This document shows, in pieces, positions 22,847-25,850 of a stretch of 25,850 nucleotides of DNA. Location: assembly GCA_900754965.1 (NCBI GenBank), contig CAAEEO010000032.1:1-25850 (forward strand), in the 5' to 3' direction. The notes below the pieces were generated by a model. That model was not told the DNA's origin, did not search any database, and was given only the letters and a program-made list of their open reading frames with translations. This DNA comes from an uncultured Oscillospiraceae bacterium (GTDB taxonomy: Bacteria > Bacillota > Clostridia > Oscillospirales > Oscillospiraceae). Each line of letters starts with the position of its first letter. The stretch's first letter is position 1. Made by a program: the position numbers and the translations under genes.

Positions 22847-23361
22847 CAATTCGCATGATCGGGGCGCTGTTTCTGACGCTGTCCGGCGCCTGTTACGCAC
22901 TGGAGAGGAACAGAGGGCAGAGCCAACGCCTGAAACTGCTGCGCAACCTTTCTGATGCCCTGTACTATATAGAGTGGGAGCTCAAAACCAATCTGACGCC
23001 ATTGGATGAATTGATCCAAACGCTTTCCGGGGAGCGTTCTGCGGGAAATGCCAAAGTGTTTTTCAAAAACCTTGGAGAGCGGCTGAACCGACAGGGTATG
23101 GTTACATTTCCCCAGTGCTGGTGTGCGGAAGTCCAGGCGCTGAAAGACAGTTTGACAGGGGAGGAACAGGACGCTCTTCTCACTTTGGGGGATGTTCTGG
23201 GGCGATATGGCGTGGAAGAAATGTGCTGTGCCATGGACCGCTGTATACAGGTTTTGGAGCGGGGATACGAATCCACCCGGTGTCAGGCAAAGGAGCGCAG
23301 CCGATTGAGTTGGGGACTGGGATTAGCTGCCGGAGGAACCTTGGCCATTGTCCTGTTCTGA
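22843..23361 (+). CDS. spoIIIAB: Stage III sporulation protein AB
   Basis: 172 residues, the normal length. An N-terminal transmembrane helix (IGALFLTLSGACYAL), the LRNLSDALYYIEWELKTNLTPL segment, a helical middle part and a C-terminal transmembrane helix (GLGLAAGGTLAIVLF) fit SpoIIIAB, a GspF-like membrane component of the feeding-tube channel. The ATG at 22843 overlaps the spoIIIAA stop, which beats upstream in-frame starts. The stop is followed within 25 bp by a sigma-A-type promoter for an unrelated aminotransferase rather than by spoIIIAC. No terminator is seen between them. Confidence 0.92.
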   Translation: MTIRMIGALFLTLSGACYALERNRGQSQRLKLLRNLSDALYYIEWELKTNLTPLDELIQTLSGERSAGNAKVFFKNLGERLNRQGMVTFPQCWCAEVQALKDSLTGEEQDALLTLGDVLGRYGVEEMCCAMDRCIQVLERGYESTRCQAKERSRLSWGLGLAAGGTLAIVLF

Positions 23362-23385
23362 TGGTTCGTTTTTTGACGAAAAGTG

Positions 23386-23414
23386 TTGACAGAATGGGGC
23401 AAATAAGATATGAT
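23386..23414 (+). promoter_or_regulatory. Promoter of the aminotransferase leader
   Basis: TTGACA (23386-23391), 17 bp, TATGAT (23409-23414), a near-perfect match. The predicted start is near 23420, 136 nt before the ATG at 23556. Confidence 0.8.
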
Positions 23415-23419
23415 AACTG

Positions 23420-23483
23420 CAATATTCAGACTGGAATGTTGCCGGCTGATTCAAGGTCTTGGGAACCAAATTGACAGAACTTG
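23420..23483 (+). promoter_or_regulatory. Structured leader of unknown class upstream of an attenuator
   Basis: Between the promoter and the terminator are TCAG-(A)-CTGG paired with CCGG-CTGA (23426-23449, 8 pairs with a bulged A), TTGG-GAA-CCAA (23458-23468) and GACA/TGTC (23473-23485). The last overlaps the terminator's 5' arm and could be an antiterminator. There is no T-box sequence and no match to riboswitch classes I know by sight. There is no obvious leader peptide with repeated codons. Confidence 0.4.
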
Positions 23484-23516
23484 TCCGGGAGTTTGTTTGA
23501 AACTCTCGGATTTTTT
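23484..23516 (+). terminator. Terminator inside the aminotransferase leader (candidate attenuator)
   Basis: 11-bp stem TCCGGGAGTTT (23484-23494) / AAACTCTCGGA (23500-23510), one G-U pair, 5-nt loop, then T6 (23511-23516). It lies about 70 nt after the predicted start and 40 nt before the gene, so it must be bypassed for expression. Confidence 0.85.
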
Positions 23517-23555
23517 GTGTCAGAGAACGGCGCATCTCCAGAGAAAGGGATTACT

Positions 23556-24716
23556 ATGCAAAAGCTTTCCACTCGTACGGATACTTTCACAGATTCTCTG
23601 ATTCGCCGGATGACCCGGGTCTCTCTGCAATACGACGCAGTGAACTTGTCTCAGGGATTTCCTGACTTCAATCCGCCCAAAGCGATCACGGATCGTCTGG
23701 CTGAAATTTCCGGTGCCGGCCCGCACCAGTATGCCATCACATGGGGCGCGCAGAATTTCCGGGAGGCATTGGCGGAAAAACAGCGCAGATTCATGGGCCT
23801 GCCTATCAATCCGGACACGGAAGTACTGGTCACTTGCGGCAGCACGGAGGCTATGATGTGCGCCATGATGACCGTTTGCAATCCGGGGGATAAGGTAATC
23901 ATTTTCTCCCCGTTTTACGAAAATTACGGTGCAGACACCATTTTGACTGGTGCAGTGCCCATTTATGTGCAGCTGGAAGGCCCCAATTTCACTTTTGACC
24001 CGGAAAAGCTGGAGGATGCTTTCCGGCAGCACCCCAAAGCCATTGTGGTCTGCAATCCCTCCAACCCCACCGGCCGGGTGTTCACTCGGGCAGAATTGCA
24101 GATCATTGCCGACTTGGCAAAGAAATATGATGCGTATGTGATTATGGACGAGGTGTACGAACATATCGTATATGAGCCCTACGAGCATGTTTATATGGCC
24201 TCTCTGCCCGGAATGTTTGAGCGTACCATTTCCTGCAGTTCTCTGTCCAAAACGTACTCGATCACCGGCTGGCGTCTGGGATATATCATTGCCCCGGAAG
24301 AGATTATTGAAACAGCCAAGAAAGTCCACGACTTCCTGACCGTTGGTGCTGCCGCACCGCTGATGGAGGCTGCTGTCGTGGGTCTGAAAATGGGGGATGA
24401 TTACTACCGTGACCTTCTGCAGGTGTATGATCGGAAACGCACGCTGTTCCTGAACGGTCTGGATCGCCTTGGCATCCGCCACAGCACACCGGAAGGCGCG
24501 TATTATGTGATGTTGGATGTTTCCGAATTCAAAGGGTATGACACGGATGTAGATTTCTGCGTCAAATTGGCAGAAAAGGTGGGGGTTGGCGCTGTTCCTG
24601 GCTCCGCGTTCTTTGATATTCCGGAGTACCGGTATATCCGTATGCACTATGCCAAGAGCGAAGAAACCTTGAATGAAGCGCTCAATCGTCTGGAGCGGAT
24701 GAAGTCCGTGATGTAA
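23556..24716 (+). CDS. PLP-dependent aminotransferase, class I/II
   Basis: 386 residues, the fold type I aminotransferase length. The catalytic Lys232 is in SSLSKTYSITGWRLGY. NPSNPTGRVF, the aspartate in IMDEVYEH and C-terminal IRMHYAKSEE (the substrate-carboxylate arginine region) are all present. LSQGFPDFNPPKAI and HQYAITWGAQNFREAL resemble the methionine/kynurenine aminotransferase (YbdL/KAT-like) branch, but aromatic or aspartate specificity cannot be excluded. ATG 23556 follows GAAAGGGA. The upstream in-frame TTG at 23481 lies inside the terminator and is rejected. Control is through the leader attenuator. Its ligand would hint at the substrate. TVP38-like gene follows 32 bp later, probably in the same transcript. 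Confidence 0.88.
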   Translation: MQKLSTRTDTFTDSLIRRMTRVSLQYDAVNLSQGFPDFNPPKAITDRLAEISGAGPHQYAITWGAQNFREALAEKQRRFMGLPINPDTEVLVTCGSTEAMMCAMMTVCNPGDKVIIFSPFYENYGADTILTGAVPIYVQLEGPNFTFDPEKLEDAFRQHPKAIVVCNPSNPTGRVFTRAELQIIADLAKKYDAYVIMDEVYEHIVYEPYEHVYMASLPGMFERTISCSSLSKTYSITGWRLGYIIAPEEIIETAKKVHDFLTVGAAAPLMEAAVVGLKMGDDYYRDLLQVYDRKRTLFLNGLDRLGIRHSTPEGAYYVMLDVSEFKGYDTDVDFCVKLAEKVGVGAVPGSAFFDIPEYRYIRMHYAKSEETLNEALNRLERMKSVM

Positions 24717-24748
24717 CGGAAATGTTCTATCAAAGGATTTGACACAGG

Positions 24749-25438
24749 ATGACAGACAAGCCGCAAAGACATAAGGGGAAAATTGCGATACTGCTCCTTT
24801 TGACCATCATGATTACGGTCGTAGCCCTCGTCATGGTAGGAGAGCCGCTGATTCGTTTCGTATCCGATGCAGAGACTTTTCGTGCATGGGTGGAGAAGAA
24901 CACGGGATGGAGCAGGATCGCCTATATCGGGATGCTGATTTTCCAAGTGGTGTTTGCCATAATCCCTGGCGGTGCTTTTGAGGTGGCGGGAGGATACGCA
25001 TTCGGCGCTCTGGAGGGCACCATTCTCAGCGTGATTGGCACCACTATAGGCAGCACACTGGTGTTTCTGTTAGTGAAACGCTATGGGTTGAAGTATGTCC
25101 TGTTATTTTTCACGAAAGAACAGCTGGACTCTGCCAAATTTATGCATAATGAGAAACGGTTGGATCTGATCGTGTTCATTGCGTTCCTCATTCCCGGCAC
25201 ACCGAAAGACTTGTTGTGCTATGTTGCGGGATTGACAGATATGAAACTGGTTCATTGGATTTCGATAACTTCCATTGCGCGGATTCCGGCGATCACCATT
25301 TCAACTATTGGTGGAAATGCGATTGGTACACGCAGCTATCTGTTTGCAGGCATCATCTTTGCAGTTACGATCCTCATTGCCGGAATTGGCATCCTGGTTT
25401 ACAGACGGATCTCCAAAACGGAAGATTTGGAAGAGTGA
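24749..25438 (+). CDS. TVP38/TMEM64 family membrane protein (VTT domain)
   Basis: 229 residues. A short charged N-terminus is followed by about five or six transmembrane segments: ILLLLTIMITVVALVMVG, IAYIGMLIFQVVFAIIPG, ILSVIGTTIGSTLVFLLV, later helices, and the final one from YLFAGIIFAVTILIAGIGIL. The DedA/VTT-type signatures are IIPGGAFEVAGGYAFG with the conserved glycines and FLIPGTPKDLLCYVAGL. These proteins relate to lipid scrambling or transport in the wider family; the bacterial role is unresolved. ATG 24749 has a modest AAAGGA at 12 nt or AGG just before it. It ends 12 bp before the terminator at 25451. Confidence 0.85.
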   Translation: MTDKPQRHKGKIAILLLLTIMITVVALVMVGEPLIRFVSDAETFRAWVEKNTGWSRIAYIGMLIFQVVFAIIPGGAFEVAGGYAFGALEGTILSVIGTTIGSTLVFLLVKRYGLKYVLLFFTKEQLDSAKFMHNEKRLDLIVFIAFLIPGTPKDLLCYVAGLTDMKLVHWISITSIARIPAITISTIGGNAIGTRSYLFAGIIFAVTILIAGIGILVYRRISKTEDLEE

Positions 25439-25450
25439 TTAACGCAGAAT

Positions 25451-25479
25451 AAAAACACGGGAAATTTTCCCGTGTTTTT
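25451..25479 (+). terminator. Terminator after the TVP38-like gene
   Basis: CACGGG (25456-25461) / CCCGTG (25469-25474), which can extend inward through AAA/TTT, flanked by A5 and T5. The flanks make it usable in both directions, though no minus-strand gene is seen to its right. Confidence 0.9.
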
Positions 25480-25538
25480 ATTCGCCTAAAATAGAGAGAT
25501 TGCACAAATCCGTGCCATGTAAATCAACGATTTTTCCC

Positions 25539-25567
25539 TTGTAATCGCGGGGAAATTGTGGTAAATT
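25539..25567 (+). promoter_or_regulatory. Weak candidate promoter for the repeat-containing leader
   Basis: TTGTAA (25539-25544), 17 bp, TAAATT (25562-25567), each 4/6. It would start near 25574, ahead of the small ORF. A competing option is TTGACA (25594-25599), 17 bp, TAACAT (25617-25622), with a start near 25629 inside the repeat, which would exclude translation of the small ORF. In 25480-25538 I see nothing else. Confidence 0.3.
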
Positions 25568-25602
25568 CATAATGATACCTATCAGAGAGGAGCTTGACAG
25601 AA

Positions 25603-25674
<72 letters not shown>

Positions 25675-25718
25675 CCTTTTCTCGGTCTGCTCCGGAACAG
25701 TATTATTCACAGTAAAAC

Positions 25719-25769
25719 AAGAGGCGTATTCTATCCTTTAAGCGGTGAAAGGGTGGAGTGCGTCTTTTT
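25719..25769 (+). terminator. Long terminator hairpin before the secreted-protein gene
   Basis: The arm 25719-25739 pairs with 25748-25768 for about 21 bp with several G-U pairs (strongest part CCTTT/AAAGG; core 25723-25739 with 25748-25764). The loop is AAGCGGTG and T5 (25765-25769) forms the end. It lies 43 bp before the next ATG, so it is a candidate attenuator. The many wobble pairs mean the DNA is not a symmetric inverted repeat and the structure is best formed in RNA. Confidence 0.7.
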
Positions 25770-25812
25770 GTATTTTCTGTGAGAAAACCAAACAAAAGAA
25801 AGGATGAAGAAA

Positions 25813-25850
25813 ATGCGAACAACGAAAAAGCTGCTCAGTCTCCTGCTGGC
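25813..25850 (+). CDS. Start of a secreted protein or lipoprotein gene (cut by window edge)
   Basis: Only 12 full codons are visible: MRTTKKLLSLLL, a basic start followed by a leucine-rich stretch, as in a signal peptide. ATG 25813 is preferred because AAAGGA lies about 7 nt upstream; the in-frame ATG at 25804 directly abuts that site. The mature product cannot be seen. It follows the repeat-containing leader and hairpin and would be the controlled gene. Confidence 0.6.
   Translation, partial: MRTTKKLLSLLL

Noticed and set aside
23481..23555. TTG start at 23481 for the aminotransferase
   Set aside because: The added codons run through the leader terminator stem and U-tract. ATG 23556 has its own ribosome site and gives the normal family N-terminus.

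Overview
The window reads as the chromosome of a spore-forming, Gram-positive Clostridia-type bacterium, probably in the Oscillospiraceae/Ruminococcaceae area. The evidence is strong Shine-Dalgarno sites, sigma-A-type promoters close to TTGACA/TATAAT, a T-box leader, two spoIIIA genes, a CotF-family coat gene, and U-tract terminators shared by convergent genes. The family placement is inference from gene content. There is no phage, insertion sequence, CRISPR array, rRNA or tRNA. About 90% of the window is coding and it is mostly housekeeping.

Layout. 1-2742: an XRE-type regulator of unknown target lies between two leftward NTF2/SnoaL-fold genes, the first cut by the window edge. 2872-5915: a ppx-ppk1 polyphosphate operon whose genes overlap. 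5950-7008: adenosine deaminase with its own promoter. 7057-10368: a perfect-consensus promoter, a T-box riboswitch, and a three-gene ABC importer of the TrpX (ABC_sub_bind) type. 10399-11393: a DegV-family fatty-acid-binding protein. 11394-11832: two small coat-like proteins, the second CotF-like. 11867-12817: gluQRS on the minus strand, sharing a bidirectional terminator with the coat pair and diverging from the next operon. 12871-21867: a long plus-strand operon of ybaK, uvrA, a small membrane-anchored protein, recD2, comF-like, mreB-like and a DUF1015 gene, closed by a terminator. 21968-23361: spoIIIAA-spoIIIAB, with the rest of the spoIIIA operon missing. 23386-25479: a promoter, a roughly 100-nt leader ending in a terminator, an aminotransferase and a TVP38/TMEM64 membrane protein. 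25480-25850: a leader region before a secreted or lipoprotein gene that runs off the window.

The most intriguing element is that last leader. A 23-codon ORF with a good ribosome site contains a perfect AAGC tetranucleotide repeat (eight units plus AAG). It is followed by a long terminator hairpin just before the next gene. In the present repeat phase the ORF stops about 45 nt before the stem. Loss of one unit would carry translation through the entire 5' arm of the terminator, and gain of one unit would end it about 5 nt before the first pair. This is the geometry expected of a phase-variable, translation-coupled attenuator. It is a hypothesis from sequence alone. Other points worth a second look are the truncated spoIIIA operon, the unidentified attenuator upstream of the aminotransferase, a terminator whose 3' arm carries the next gene's ribosome site, and an MreB-like protein with an altered phosphate-binding loop.
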